NCBI GenBank assembly: GCA_038502055.1
Contig: JAXRKN010000043.1
Location: forward strand, 6,262,001 to 6,326,000
Direction of reading: 5' to 3'
Source of the DNA: Tanytarsus gracilentus
Lineage: Eukaryota; Arthropoda; Insecta; Diptera; Chironomidae
DNA: 64,000 bases
The notes under the pieces are model-generated. The model saw only the letters and a list, made by a program, of their open reading frames with translations. It had not been told where the DNA came from and did no database searches. Shown piece after piece: positions 25,159 to 38,600 of the stretch. The position numbers were made by a program, and so were the translations under genes. Within the stretch, counting starts at the first letter, position 1. Every line of letters starts with the position of its first letter.

Positions 25159-26921
25159 TTAGTATTCTAAATTTTGTCCTCGCAAGAAGGCTTCAATTTG
25201 TCCATTGCTCTGTGAGTTTTGTTGAACGTAATAGTATTGCTGTCCATTTGGTGCACGATGAAGAATTGGCGATGGTTCAGATGATCCGAACTGGAAGCGA
25301 TGTGGAGCTGCAGCAGGTGATGGGGTTTTCTTAGCCGCCTCATTTCTATCTCTCTGCAATTGCGATTGCTGCATTTGAAGTTGTTGAGCGAAGAGTTGCT
25401 GCGAGTTGATGAATTGAAGTTCATTTTGTTGCTTCTGATAGATTTGTTGAGGAACTTGAGGTTGCGCTTGAGGAGCGGCAGCTGGTTGTGGACGATAGTA
25501 TTGTTGTTGCTGTGGCTGCTGCTGTTGTGGAATTCTAAATTGTTGTTGTTGCTGTGGAATTTGATATTGTTGTGGAGTGTAAGATTGATGTCTCTGATTC
25601 AATGCAAAATTATCTTCAGTTTGTGGAATTGACTGATAGACATTCGAGTCATATTGTCCGTTTGATGGATTATAGACGAGTTGAGTTTGATAGATTGGAT
25701 TGGATGTTGTGCCTTGTTGATGGCTCGATTTAGTTGATGACGTGATTGGTTGGAAGCCGGTGTCTTGTTGGAACTTTTTAAATTCAGCATCAAAGTCAAG
25801 TGAGCCCGATCCCTTGCTGCCACCGTTCGAGAATGAGACACCCTTGTATGGTGAGGCTGTTGTCACTGGCACTGGCTTCTGATTGATAATTGACACGGTA
25901 TGTGGACGGAAAGTGGTTGCCGGCTCTTGGTGAGTCTGCTGAATGGATTGCAATACATTGCTTTGGAGCTTATAGAGTGGTTTAGGTGTTATGTTTACTG
26001 ATGATGTGGGTGATGCGTAATTTATTGGCTGTGGCGTTTGTGGAGCCGGTGTAGTTTGAATTACCTGAATACGTGGACGCTGTGTTTGTTGGATGTACTG
26101 CGGGCGGGGAGTTGTCTTTGGAATTGGTGCATACTGCAATGGACTTTCGTCTTCCTCAGATCCGGCATTGTAGCGTGTTTGGAAGACGGTGGTTGGTGCG
26201 CGAGTTGTGGGCGCAGCAGTAACACGTGGACGTTGAACTGCTGCCGGTCTGCGTGGATAATTTTGCGGAACATTTTCGTCTTGCTCTTCCGAACGGTTAT
26301 TTGTGTTTTCCTCTTCCTCTTCACCATCGGGATTGTTTGGATCGCAAGGATTGCCGCTCACGTAAGTGAATTCACGTTTGTTTCCCTAATTGATTTTTAA
26401 ATGTCATTATATCATTTTTTAATATTACTCTTTAAACTTACATCAGGATCGACATATCCATATTTGCCACGAACAACGCAATCAGTTCCTCTCGTCTCCT
26501 CCTTGAAACTTCCATCGGCAGCCTCGTAACCGAAAGTGAAAGATCCATCGTCATTGACTTTGTTATAATTTCTGAGAGTTTGCACGGGTGCGGCTTTCTC
26601 TTCAGTGACTTTAGAACGTGGCGCGAGTGTAGAGTGAGATGCTTTTGGCAATGGACGAACAGTTGTGACTGCAACTGGTCGATAATCGCGTGGTCTCTGA
26701 GCTTGCTGCTGAGCATAAAGATTCTGATATTCTTCTTCGTTAACATAAACCAATTCGCGAGCATCGTCTTGCTTGGCTGATGGTCGATAATATTGAATGA
26801 CTGGTTGTTCTTCGCTCACATCTTCTTGGCTTTCAATTTGCACAGGTCGTTGACGAAGTCGAACTTTTCGGGTCTGTGCTTCGGATGAAATGACAGAGAG
26901 AAGCAGGAGAGCAATTGGAAT
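25159..26921 (-). CDS. Glutamine-rich RR cuticle protein with two conserved cysteines (first exon not found)
   Basis: Two exons are firm: 26921-26442 (160 codons, phase 0 at both ends) and 26385-25159 (409 codons with stop), giving 568 residues plus those of an upstream exon. Exon 26921 starts inside the signal peptide (IPIALLLLSVISSEAQ), so the initiator Met is in a separate small exon upstream, as is common in cuticle genes; I could not place it. The RR domain follows about 95 residues into the known part: NDDGSFTFGYEAADGSFKEE, then TRGTDCVVRGKYGYVDPDGN, then KREFTYVSGNPCDP. The intron falls after VDPD. Two Cys (TDCVV, NPCDP) are unusual for RR proteins. An acidic run (GEEEEE) and a long Gln/Pro/Thr/Tyr-rich tail follow. 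The product is expected to be secreted into chitinous cuticle. A minus-strand AATAAA lies at 24807-24812. Confidence 0.87.
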
Positions 26922-28870
26922 CTGATGAGGAGATAAAAATTTGGGTTAATTGAATTGCGGATGTTTAAGGCTTTCATTAAATATTCTTTAAGTGAACTAA
27001 CAAACAAGAACTCAAGTTTAATGTCAAATAGAATTCGAACAATCTTAAATCTCCATCATAATAACTCAATTTGCAGTCATAAAGCCATCAATCTTTATTT
27101 TTTTGTAATCCCACCAAATTGTTTGTCCAAATAAATGCCTCCGATACATTTCATTAATTACTGACTTTGGCATTTGATTCTTTTTTCATTGCAAATGAAG
27201 GAAGTCGCACTATAATTGAAATTTAGTGAATAATTGAAGCAACAACTGTTGTTAAACCTCCATCAACCTACTTCACTCATGCTGAGTATCTGTATGAAGT
27301 TTGGCGTGCGATACGGAGGTTCGTTTTAATTTAATTTTAAGACTGTGCATAATAAAAGCAATCCATTGCATTGTTCAGCCGCTGCCACGCTCAAATGTAC
27401 ACGATAAAGAATGTCTCTCGAGAGTTGCGCAAAAATTTTAAATGTGCGACATAGAAAATCCGGCTAGCTAACAAGCAAACAGTCGACATCTGGACTTGGA
27501 TATTTTAGTCGAGGTCATGTCTTGCTGATTCATTTATCGAGTGACTCATTCTCGCTCTATTTTTTCTGTTCACACTCGATTGGTGATCGATCAGCACGCT
27601 TCTTTCGAGAAAATTATGCGTTTTGATTACTTCAAGCGCAAGCAATGGACACGACTTGGGGAGTGCTGTTTAATGATCTTTCAATTCCGCGGAGAATTCT
27701 CGAAATGACCCTCATTTGTCTGTCTCGAGTTGTGACTAAAATTGATCACCTTACTACCGCACAAATCCACAGTCGAAAAGAAGAAAGATATCTTGCGTGT
27801 AGTCACCAACAATGCAAAAAATAACGTGCATGCATATTTCAGTTTACTGGTTCATGACCTTCACTTTTTTTTAATGTTACCAAGCTCTCAATTTGCCTCC
27901 GTCGAAGTTGATGATGAACTTACCGAGGAAGGTTTTTGTGTGGCTTTTTAAATAGAGAGATGTGATGGCTTAATGTGCTAAAGTGGCTGAAGCTAAAAAG
28001 GTTTAATAGGCCATTTAAAATCTAATTTTTTTTCCTATTCGTTCGATGAGAAAATTAAATTGAATGCTTTACGATGGTGACGAAGAACTTGCTAAGAAAA
28101 ACTTAAATTTTTCCTCGCAATTTAAAATTTTTAATAAATTCGTTTTTTGTTTCTTCACAATTTAAAAGCTTTTTGTCGCATTAAGAAAAAATTTTTGTTC
28201 CGCTCAATTTAACAGAAATTTAAACAATAAATGTCGCATGTCACATGTTGTTACCATTTCTGTAAGTACATCGACTTGAGCCTCGATTATGTAAATTTCC
28301 TAGTAAAATAATATGCACATGACTTACTTACACATTACCCGACATTTGATTGATTTGAAAATATTTCTCTAACGTCATAAAGTCGAAAATTGAGTTCAAC
28401 TCGAATGTCACAATTTTTTTTATGTAATTTTTTCACGCAACTTTTTCTAAATAAGCATTTGAGACGTGATAAGATTGAAAAAGCTCTTTTATGTTGCGAT
28501 GAGTTCGGAATTTCCTTAACGCAATGTGTGATTGCAAAACTCAGTAAACATTTCAAATTGATTTGAAATTTTTCCCATCGAAGCGTTGCTAATTTTTAAT
28601 TGATCAGCCCGAATGAGTCATTTCCTAAGGCAACAGATGTGAGGTAAAGAGTTCACAATTAATTGATTAATTGACAAAGCACACAGGCGCGATGAATGAG
28701 ATTAGACACCAGACAATCATTTGTCACGCCAAAACCTGTTGAACTTTATGTGGGCATGGATGAATTCTTTCGAGATGATGGGATTATGAGAGATTTTGAT
28801 TTTTATAGAATTTTTGTGTAATTTTTTTTAATCTTAATGAAAAAAGAATTATTAAAAATCAAATAATTAA

Positions 28871-28881
28871 GGTTCGAATCC
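28871..28881 (+). repeat. B-box-like dispersed motif, copy 4
   Basis: GGTTCGAATCC between AATAATTAA and TAAAATTC. Upstream sequence is nearly pure A/T, so a Pol III A box is absent. Confidence 0.55.
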
Positions 28882-29338
28882 TAAAATTCAAAATATTAAA
28901 CAGAAAATATTTATATTTTTTTACCAAATTGATTAAAATTTCAAATTTATTTTTAAAAATCAACCTTTCCTTCCGTTTAAATATCGCCGCTTTTTTTTGA
29001 TTGGCGGTGCAGTAGTTAAAAAGCCTCAAGTGACTTTCAATGTATTTGTTTACATAACGTGAGAGAAAAAAGTGCATCGTGCATGACATAGATTGAATTT
29101 TTCTTCTTCTCGCTTGGATGGAAAACTTTCATTTTCTAAGTCCCATGAGAGAGCTTGCAACTCTATTAAAGTGCTTTAAATAAAATCATTTTGCATTCAG
29201 ACGAGCTTTAGATAAAGAAATAACATGTGGTTTAATGCATGCATGTGTGCATGATATCGAGTCGCTTTCGTTTTTTATTTATTTGGTGCTCTAAAAAATT
29301 TAAATACACATCGATGACATAATAAATTAAGAAATTAT

Positions 29339-29358
29339 GCGTAAGAGAAATAAATACG
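29339..29358 (+). repeat. 20-bp dispersed repeat, second copy
   Basis: GCGTAAGAGAAATAAATACG here differs by one base from 19112-19131, which lies in intron 1 of the glucuronidase gene. The surrounding sequences do not align further by eye. Confidence 0.35.
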
Positions 29359-29400
29359 TGAGTTGCATTTTGATAATTAAAAAATTACATTTAAATTTAA

Positions 29401-29411
29401 GGATTTGAACT
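29401..29411 (-). repeat. B-box-like dispersed motif, degenerate copy 5
   Basis: GGATTTGAACT differs at two positions from the exact motif but keeps the AAATTTAA left flank seen at copies 3 and 6. Confidence 0.35.
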
Positions 29412-32400
29412 TTTTTGTATATTTTTAATTTTTTGCAACCGTTAAAAATTTAAGTGGAAAATTCAAACCCATAAAATTTTTCACTTAATTACTCTCTTTA
29501 AAAAAATTTCAAGTTTATTCGAGCAATGTCGAATTGCAAATTTCCATGTTGTGTCGAAAGTTCGGACATGACCACACAATGTATCGTAAATAAGCAACTT
29601 GAACCCAAAATTATTGTCTCTATTTATTCGGCATCATCGCCCTGCTCTAAAATTGCTTAACTCTTTAGAGTCTTTAGTGTGCGTATAAAATTCACACATT
29701 TTTTTTGCTTAAACTTTTTATAGACTCATTGTTTGGATTTGTTTATTTTTAAAATTATTGTTTTCTTTATTCGAGATCAAAAGAAGCGTTGAGTGTGTGC
29801 TAATAGCATGGATTGAGGCAACTGTCAATAAATTAAAGTTTGAGGGCATTCTAGAAGAAAATTTTTTTAATCTCGAAGGGTTAAGTCGACAGTCATGGCA
29901 TTGATGTTTCAGCAATGATTTAAAGGTGAAGATTTTAATGCAAAATTTAATTTTTCTCATTTTCAAAAGTTTTATGAATAATTTTTTATAACTATCGAAG
30001 CCAAAAGTCATTCATCTCGTATTTCCAACGTTACAAAATAGAAGAAAAAAATTATTACAGCATGTGTGAAATTTGAAAACAAAAGAAAGCATCAAACTTG
30101 ACCGTGGAGTGAAATTTAATGTTAGCTTTGCATTTCTAGTCGTTCCGGTAATGAAATCGAGAGCTTTCAGTGAGTCTAAAGTATAAGCGATGAGTAGGCG
30201 TGCTCAATGTCTTATTGATCGATTAATGACGTGAAAAATGTTATGCAATCGGAATTCATTTACGGTTTTTTGCTACAATTTCGGTATATAAAATTATGCC
30301 ACTCTGCCAAACATGTACGCGACCACTTGCCGTACTTTTGAATTAGATAATTTTCATTATTTCTTACTTTCTCTGACATGAAAACGAGTTTTGATAATTT
30401 ATCGCTATTTAATCGACTTATAAAATTGTAAAATTGCCGTCAATTCATCATGAGCGAGAGATGAGCAGAAAAATCCAAGAATTTCCACACGAAAATTAGC
30501 TTCAATTATTTGAAATTTGATTATCCTCAATTTTCACTCTCATCATCGCACATTTTTACGTGTGACTATTATGTAAAATGTCATAAAAAGTTTCTATGAT
30601 TTTCTCAGCACTTTGTGAACACGGAAAATAAAAGAAATATTGTTTATATTCGTCTGCGAGAGAAAAACGAGCCAACAAGTAGAAAAATGAATGAATGAGC
30701 GATCAATGGATGAGTCGCAAGTGAGGTAATGACAACTAATAACGGGTTTCAACAAAAGAGCAATAAAAAAGTGACAGTGAGCAATAAAAAAAAGTGCAAG
30801 TTATCGCAAAGATTATGATGATAATCTTACGAGTGTAAACATGAGAAATTTCACATTGTCATGCATCGAGTCAGAATTAATTTTTCGAGCCCTTTTAGCG
30901 CGCGTGTTGAAAAATCATTGCAATTATCCGACTCTGCCTTGTATGGAAAATCACATCATGTGTCGTTACCCTGCGATTATAATTTGCGGCTGAAGATCAG
31001 CTTGCAAAATTCTCTCTCTCGTCCATTAATGGATGCACGCAGCCACGATCGAAATGAAGTCATTAAAAATGATTTTTGTTTTATTTTTCTCATCACATGC
31101 ATCAAAATTCATGCCACATGCTTAAAATTCAGATTTACCGCCATGTGAATATTTTTTATATTCGCTCTTATGTCGAGGTCGATACTTGAATTTTCATACA
31201 ATTAGCATTTAAAAGAAGCTGACTGCAATTCTTATGAAGTTTTTCTGAATGGCACGAAAATGTCACATGGAAGCGGTGAAAAAAAAGTTGTCAAAAAGTG
31301 TAAATATTTTAACCTCGAAATAAAAATTAATAAAAGCTTTTATAATTAAGAGTTTTTTTTTCTCTCGCTGAACCTCACACACCGAATTGCATAACATTAT
31401 GACGTCTCGTGGAAGTGCTTCGGCCGAAAAAACAATAGAGCAGCACATTTTACTTAATTTCATCTCCTCCTTCTTCTGAAAACTTGTTGAATAAAGGCTG
31501 CAACGGCGAAACAAGTCGTGAATCATATGTCTTTGAACATTTTACATTTTACTCGCCTGCAGCATCAATGCGGAATTAAAAAATTTACTTTAAAGTAATT
31601 TTTTTTATTGTTATTGCCAAAGCGCGACTTTCCCATGAAGAATTTAGTTTAAAATTTTTTTGATTCTAGTTTGAGAACATTTAAAATTATGGAAGCGTTT
31701 GAATAAAAAATGAAGACGATTGCTAAACACAATGTAACAATACTAATTACCCAAACCCACTCTCATCATCGTAGGGAGATGAAAAATTGAATGCGACCAT
31801 GCAATGCTGTATCTCATTCATGTCTACATACTCAAACAGCTAATATTGAGGAGCGTGAGAATTTCTTTACATTTCAACTGCCGCTGAATGAGAAAAATTC
31901 ATTTGTGCACCGTGCGCTGTGCCATCTTTAAAGTGCTTCTCATCGAAATGAATGCTCATCTTTCAGCAGCGGCGGCAGCAAAACAGCGATACATTTCTCA
32001 TCATTGAGCAATGAAAAATATAAAAAATAAGAGACGATTTTTTTTAACATGCTTGATGTCGAGTGAGTACAGTAGGGACTGAATGTTGAAGACCTTATGG
32101 GTTATTTTAGGTCTTTAAGTCAATCCAGGAAATAATTTTAATTTTTCGAAAAAAGTTTTAAAAATTTGAACTTTAGCTTGCACTTCCTGGCATTTAAGTA
32201 CACATCCAACAATGAAGCAATTGAACCTCAAAAAACTTTAAGTGCGAATTCTTTTTTGCATAATTTAAAAACTCTTTTCCTCCTCATTTGAGTTCAAAGC
32301 TTTTTCTCATCATCGTTAAAAATTAAAAAGTTGAACGAGAAACCTTGTGAAGGTCGCGGCACTTTAGCTCATTCACTTCAACTTTATTAGTTGGTAAAAA

Positions 32401-32973
32401 ACTTTCTTTCCGAAAAAAAAGAGAAGCACTCGAGACTTTTTGGCACTTGAAGCGGAGACGGTTTGGCATTTGAATGGTAAAATAATTGCGTCCCATTGAT
32501 GAATTTTTTGTGTTACAATTTCACAAGCATTTTTTTGTCGAGTTTCACTCGCAATCACTCGACGTTTATTGAATTTTAATTATATTTGCTCGTGTCTCGT
32601 CTTCACACCTTCCGAAATAAAAAATAAGTTTCTTCAAGGAACTTTTTCGAAAGGAAAATGTGAGTTTGTCAATGGACCGAGTCGTGATTTACGAAATCTT
32701 TCACAAATTAATGATCTTAAAATTAATATCATGTGAAGTGAAGTAATGATAGCACTCGCATTGTCATTCACACCGCTTGTAAAAGTGCAATTAAATTTTA
32801 ATGATGCTTAAAAAAATTGCCACTCTTCATCACGCACGTGAAGTGATTATGAAGTGTTTGAAATGAGTTCAATTAATTGCGGAAATATAAATGAAAAAAT
32901 TATCGTTAAAATCAAATTAAATTTCTTGAAAAAAAAGAACAATTGTAATGCACCATTTTAAACCTAAATTTAA

Positions 32974-32984
32974 GGAATCGAACC
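32974..32984 (-). repeat. B-box-like dispersed motif, copy 6
   Basis: GGAATCGAACC on the + strand reads GGTTCGATTCC on the - strand, still a perfect match to the B-box consensus GGTTCGANTCC. The flank is AAATTTAA on the left and TTCAATA on the right. Confidence 0.5.
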
Positions 32985-35526
32985 TTCAATATGAAATAAT
33001 TATTTTCTTTGTTTTTACAAAACTTTCTTAAATACTTAATTTTAATTTATTTTAAGTTCACCTTAACTCATTTCGAGCACCCTCAAACACGCTTCAAAAT
33101 TTCATCACAAAATTTCTTTAATAATTCCACAAAAAGCACTGAAATTGCACATTTCCCATGAGACAATTAACACACAGTTCATTGAATCACTTTTTCACCC
33201 TCATCGCGATGATATTGCGAAAATTATTAATTACTAATTCAGACGGCACAGAAAAATCTTCACAATTCCTCTTTTTCTCAAGCAATTGCAATATCGCGTA
33301 AATTTCAACGACGCGCATTAGAAATTGAAATTTTTCTCCTACAAAATTATGTATTCGCGAATGTGCAATGTGCGCGCCTCAAATGAAAGGGAAAAATTAT
33401 GAGATAATAAGTTAATAATTGCTGTGATTTTATGGATTTGGCGACTCTGACGAATGCATAATTTAAAGAGATTGTTGTTAAAACGAGAATGGAAATTTAA
33501 GGCGAAGAACAATAAAGTTTGAGGCGGATTTGATGCAGGTTGATAGAAAAATAAAGCTTGACGTAATTTTTTATGACTTTTGAGTTAAAGCTTCGAGGAA
33601 TAAATTTTAGAAAAATATAATTGCTATTCACTTCTTACCGTAAATTTCATCCACATTTTTAAAATTCAATAAATTCTTCAAAAATCAAAAAATAATTCTT
33701 CAATTTTTTTTTTCACTTTGAACGGAAATTTTTCCTTTTAACACTTCGCGAAAATTCCAAATTTATTTTTTTACTAGAAAAAAGATCAAACCGAGTTGCG
33801 ACCAAGGAGGTGTTGTTAACATTTAAAATTGACTTTGCAAAATAACTTGCATTGACAGTGCGCGGTTGGCTTTATAAAGTTTCTTTCTTCTTCTTGGTGT
33901 GCGCCAAAATGTATTTTTTTTTCTTCTCTTATGCTGGTTTACATCGTTAAGTGTATTTGTTGCTTACTCTTACTCTCTATGCTACCATACATGCATGTTG
34001 TGCTTAGAGAAATACATCCATATATTTTTTTTCGCGGTACCTCATGCACTTTTCTATCCATGTGTATAATAATTTTTTTGTTCATTCACATTTTGATAGA
34101 TGAAATGTTAAAAAAAGCATAGTCATGTTACCAATATCATTATTTATTTTCATACTATCATCACTCGCATGCAAACACGTGAGTCACAATATTGAAAGAA
34201 AAATTAATTGAAACGAGATAAAAAAAATATAATTGATGAAGTGACGCTCGCTTATTAATCAGAGCTTGTTTATTGTGATCATGGTGATGATTATGATGCC
34301 ACACGCATGTCGTTGTGGAAATTATTAAATAAGTAAAATGTTTAAAATTTCTTTAATTTTTGCATAGAGACAAAAAATAATTTTGATTCAAGCCTTAAAA
34401 TTTGCATGCCATAATGCATCATTATTCACCGCAACATTCAATTTACAAAATTTCATGCCCAGACCAGCTCTAATTTCACACTTAACTGATACGATTGATG
34501 GCCGCAAATGCCACAAATATCATATATGAATTTTTGATATCACTAGAACTGTTAAGTGTATGTCTGGTTTTTGAGGATTACCCTGACATAAGATCTCAAT
34601 TTTAATTTTAAACTCGCTCAAGTTACCACCATTAGAAATTCAAAAAAATTAAAAATATTTTAATGCTTTTGTAGAAATTTAACTTCTCACAATTAAATGA
34701 AATTAAAATTTTTACAACGATCGCAATCTTAGCGGCTATCTCAATGTTCATCGCGCGCGGAGTTTTTATGTTCAATGACGTCATTCAAACCGGCAATGCC
34801 GTGAGAAAATAGAAGATTTTTTTTCTAGATATGTTAAGGTGAAATTTTTAATTGTTAAGATAATTTTAGAGATAAAAATTATTTAAAATCCTTTTACTTA
34901 CTTTTAAAATGTTCAAGCTTTTTTTGTTATAAAGTATCATAGAAAAATATAGCACTAGATTTCGAGTGAAAGATACTTTTTTGAACCTCACAAATGTTTG
35001 TGAATTGTTTATGAGTTAATTTTTTTCTTATGTCTCAAAAAAATGGACATGCCACTACTTAATCTCCAAAAAAATTATGTGAACATCAAAAAAAATGAAG
35101 CAAAAGAATTCTAATGAGGAAATCGACATTCAAACGTTTAATTAACAAGGAAGAAGTAAACTGAAATTTTTATTTCGTTAGAAGAATTGAACGAGATCGA
35201 AATGATGCAAAAATTGACTGTCATGCTCTCGAAACCAAACATACAAGTAATGAAATGACCTTTGCGGAATTTTAATTGCTCGCAAAATAATGAATGGGAG
35301 TATGTAATTGCATAAAGGAATTCAAAATATGAATATGTTGGACATTTGTTGTGATTTATTGGATTAATAATGAATTAAATTAGCAAAACCAGAGTGACGT
35401 TCGAACATATTTAGGATTGTTCTTATTGGCGAGAGGACTTACTGATTTTCCTGGAGCTTAAAATAAATTTACTGGATTTTAAAATACTTTTTTTTTCGCA
35501 ATAAAACACTTTAGTAAATAATAATT

Positions 35527-38500
35527 TTAAACAATTGGAACAAAGGTATTGACATAGTTGTATAACAATTTGTGAATAGTCGGATCGATTGTGTTTACCA
35601 TTGCTACATATCGTTCATCACCGACCAAATTTTTAAGCACGATAAGCTGACTCTGTAAATATTCTTTTAGTACGATTGAGTGAACTGGATCTTTCATGCA
35701 CATCGACTTGTAGCGTTCATAGTGCGGTGTTTTATACTCATATCCTTCATCAAAATCATCACACATTCCTTCCATGTCGGTCTCATCAGTTAAAATCAAC
35801 GAATCATATTCTTCTCCTTCGGCTGTCTTCTGTGCCATAATGTCACAAAGAGTCTCATACACGTTGATGACGATCGTTGAGAAATTCTCAAGTATTAAAT
35901 CATTTGGAATCGATAAAAGACTGCTGAGACCTAAAGCGAGCAACTTTTTATCCTCATTTTGTGTCACATTCGGCATGGTGTTCAACCAAATTGAAAAAAG
36001 TTTCTGAAAAGCGTTTTCGACTCTAACCTCTTCCAAAATGACACTGAAAGCCATTTGATTGGCGATAAAGTACCTGGTCATGACTTGAAGGTAGATTTGT
36101 TTAATGCTCAAATAGTCAGAATCATCGAGGAGATTCCTCAAGATATCAATCATAGCTCCATGCAGCAATTCAATTGCATATGCCGGCACCACTTTAAGGA
36201 TGGTAATGAAAAGCTTACAGATTGCGACAATACCTTCCGTCCTTATGTCCTTAATGAGGTATTGACATTGCTGCATCAGGTCTTTACCATACTTTTGAAG
36301 ATAAATTTCAGGACATAGAAGAATGTACGCTTGAATTATGTAAAGACACGTTTTAAGATTTATCGTTGATTTTTCTTAAATTGAAATTAACATAAATTAC
36401 TTAAAACACTTTTAAAGTTGTCATCACTCACCAATTACCGGCAAAATATTTTCACACAACTTTAAAAGTTCATCATTTGGTTGAGGTGAATATTGAACGA
36501 CCACTAGCCAAAGTTCGAGTCCTTCATCCATTAGATAAACTGTTGATGGATCATTGACGTTCGTTGAAATGCTCACAACTTGATAAATAAATGGCGTGAT
36601 TGACTGGGGAAGTTCATCGATGGATTTAATAATTTGTAAAAGTGACGAAATTATGGCGACTCTCAGCATGTTGTGGTCGTGTCCCTCTTCCCATAACATT
36701 GGAAGATACGAAACTAAATTGTCGGCTTGAATTTTCATTGAAACTGACATTTTTTCAACGATAAACGACATCACGTAGAGAACATTGATTTTAGAGTCGC
36801 ACTCTTTAGTCTCCTTTAAAAGGGCAAAGAGTAGGTTGAAGGCTGGCTCGAGGAATTCTATAAATTGCTCAGCTTCAAATTCGAAATCCTCCAAAACGGT
36901 TTTTAGTGACTTACTTGCTGTCAATCTTACAACCATGTCTTCAGATGGCTGCAAAAGCTCCAAGCATGACTCATAGAGCATTGGTCTCAGCGATCGACTG
37001 AACTTGACGCCACTCCATTGAGCTAACAACCAGATAATTCTCCTCCTAAGCACCTTAAAGTTTGGTTCCTTTAATTTAATTTCATAGTACAATTGCGACG
37101 TAAACCAAGCGTCAAAATCAACATCATCGAACAAATGAAAAGCAACCAAACCGACAGCATTGTAAATTGACTCTTTGATGAGAATATCCTGAACATTTGA
37201 GGTAGCGTTAAGTTGAAGTGCTTGCGACTTTTGAACAAATCCCAGCAAGTGCTGACATAAGAATGCGTGATACTTGTGAAAGAGCGATAGATAAAAAGCT
37301 TCAGTGCATGATCTCAAATCATACTTCCAGCTGTCGCCTCCTTCGTCGCCCACAAAAGTCTCTGGATCAATTTCCCACTGCTCCATGTCGTTAGGAGTCA
37401 AGAGAAAGTAATGCATCAGCAGTTTCTCTATAATATATCCGAGTCGTTCGTTTGTGAAAAACTTTTGGAGGATTTCTGTCAAAATAGCGTCGGCCTCATT
37501 AGCACTGCTGTAGATATTTCCAGAGCTGTTTAGCAAGAAGCCTTTAATTAGATTAAGGCAGTGAATCACAAATTTGGGCATTGTCAATTCGTTGCCATCG
37601 AAGAGGAAGCGTGTGCCTTCAAAGAAAGCATAATTGAAAGCCATTTCGAGGACTTGTGGCGCAAAATCGGTGAAAACAGCTCGATGATAGTCTTGGAATT
37701 CCGTCAAAATTTTCAGGTGCTTAATTGTGAATTTTTCGTGCTTCTCGAGAAGTGGTTGATAGAGAGGCGAAGATTTGATGAGGAGACGGCACTCGAGCAA
37801 ATCCTTAATTCTCTCAAAAATCATTTTTAGGAATTCAAGTGGCTTCATTGATTGCGCTGGTTTTTGATAGCCGTAAATTGTTAATTTTTGAAGAATTTTT
37901 AGCGTCATCATGGACTTTTCTAAATTGCTTGCGCAAATCTCAACCTGAGCACTTGCTTGAATATCCTGAAAATATAGTCCCGTGAAGTTTGTCCAGAGTG
38001 TGATGATGAAATCGTATAAATTGCTTGTAAAATTCTCAAACATGATTCTATCGTGATGTAGGCGACGAGTCGACAGCTGCTTAACAACTTGCGTGAGAAT
38101 CTGAAGTGATCTTCTCTGTTCGAGCGCATCCTGACTGTTAATTCTTTGCAGTAAAATGGGCATCAGGTCTTGCCAATCGTCGGGGCAATCGAGTCGAGCT
38201 ATTTTAGAGATGACGACTGACATTTGCAACGCAATCTGATCATTGAGCTCATTAAAGCTTTCGAGAAGGCGATTTTTGATGATTGTCTTTTCATCGGGGT
38301 TAATGGAACTGTAAGAATTATTAGCTGATTTAGATCGGAATCTCATTTTACAAAATCCACTTACTCTTTTTGTGTTTTTCTCCAATACTTGTCGATTCCA
38401 TTTTTTAAAGACAAAATAGCCATGTATCTGGCCGCTGGATCAAGATCTTTATTGAGAAATACACTCACAAGTGTAGGATAAAAGTTTGATTCCTTCTCAA

Positions 38501-38600
38501 AAAGCGATAAATTCTTCTCCGCTTCCTTCATAAGGCCAACTTCCTGACTGGTGGCGTTTGTTAATGTGGCCAATAAGACTGATTCCATCGATTGACTCAT
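35527..38600 (-). CDS. Ranbp11: Importin-11 (karyopherin-beta nuclear import receptor), 986 aa
   Basis: Exons on the minus strand are 38600-38365, 38308-36432 and 36374-35527 (2961 nt, all phases consistent), with introns of only 56 and 57 bp. Length is close to human IPO11 (975). The N-terminus carries the importin-beta N-terminal region at about residues 20-90 (AEKNLSLFEKESNFYPTLVS and later GIDKYWRK), the Ran-binding part of the family. The rest is alpha-helical with features of HEAT repeats (for example ISKIARLDCPDDWQDLMPIL). The C-terminal end aligns with IPO11 by memory through KDPVHSIVL. Importin-11 carries ubiquitin-conjugating enzymes and ribosomal protein L12 into the nucleus in vertebrates. 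It is head to head with ALKBH8. The closest downstream minus-strand AATAAA seen is at 35355-35360. Confidence 0.93.

Larger units (their letters stand above)
26922..35526. other. Gene-poor region of about 8.6 kb
   Basis: It should hold the missing first exon and promoter of the cuticle gene ending at 25159, but no candidate was convincing. It carries B-box-like motifs at 28871, 29401 (degenerate) and 32974, and a 20-bp dispersed repeat at 29339-29358. Open frames here are short, lysine/phenylalanine-rich by-products of AT-rich sequence. No RNA gene was recognised. Confidence 0.55.

Noticed and set aside
27240..28260. Candidate first exons (for example ATGAGTGAA before GTAGGT near 27274, or ATG before GTAACA near 28252) for cuticle gene 2
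   Set aside because: Phase fits but donor quality and promoter context are weak, and several sites are equally possible, so none was chosen.
33931..34122. Cys/Leu-rich 63-codon frame resembling a membrane peptide
   Set aside because: Composition follows local T-richness; no splice sites, conserved pattern or promoter around it.
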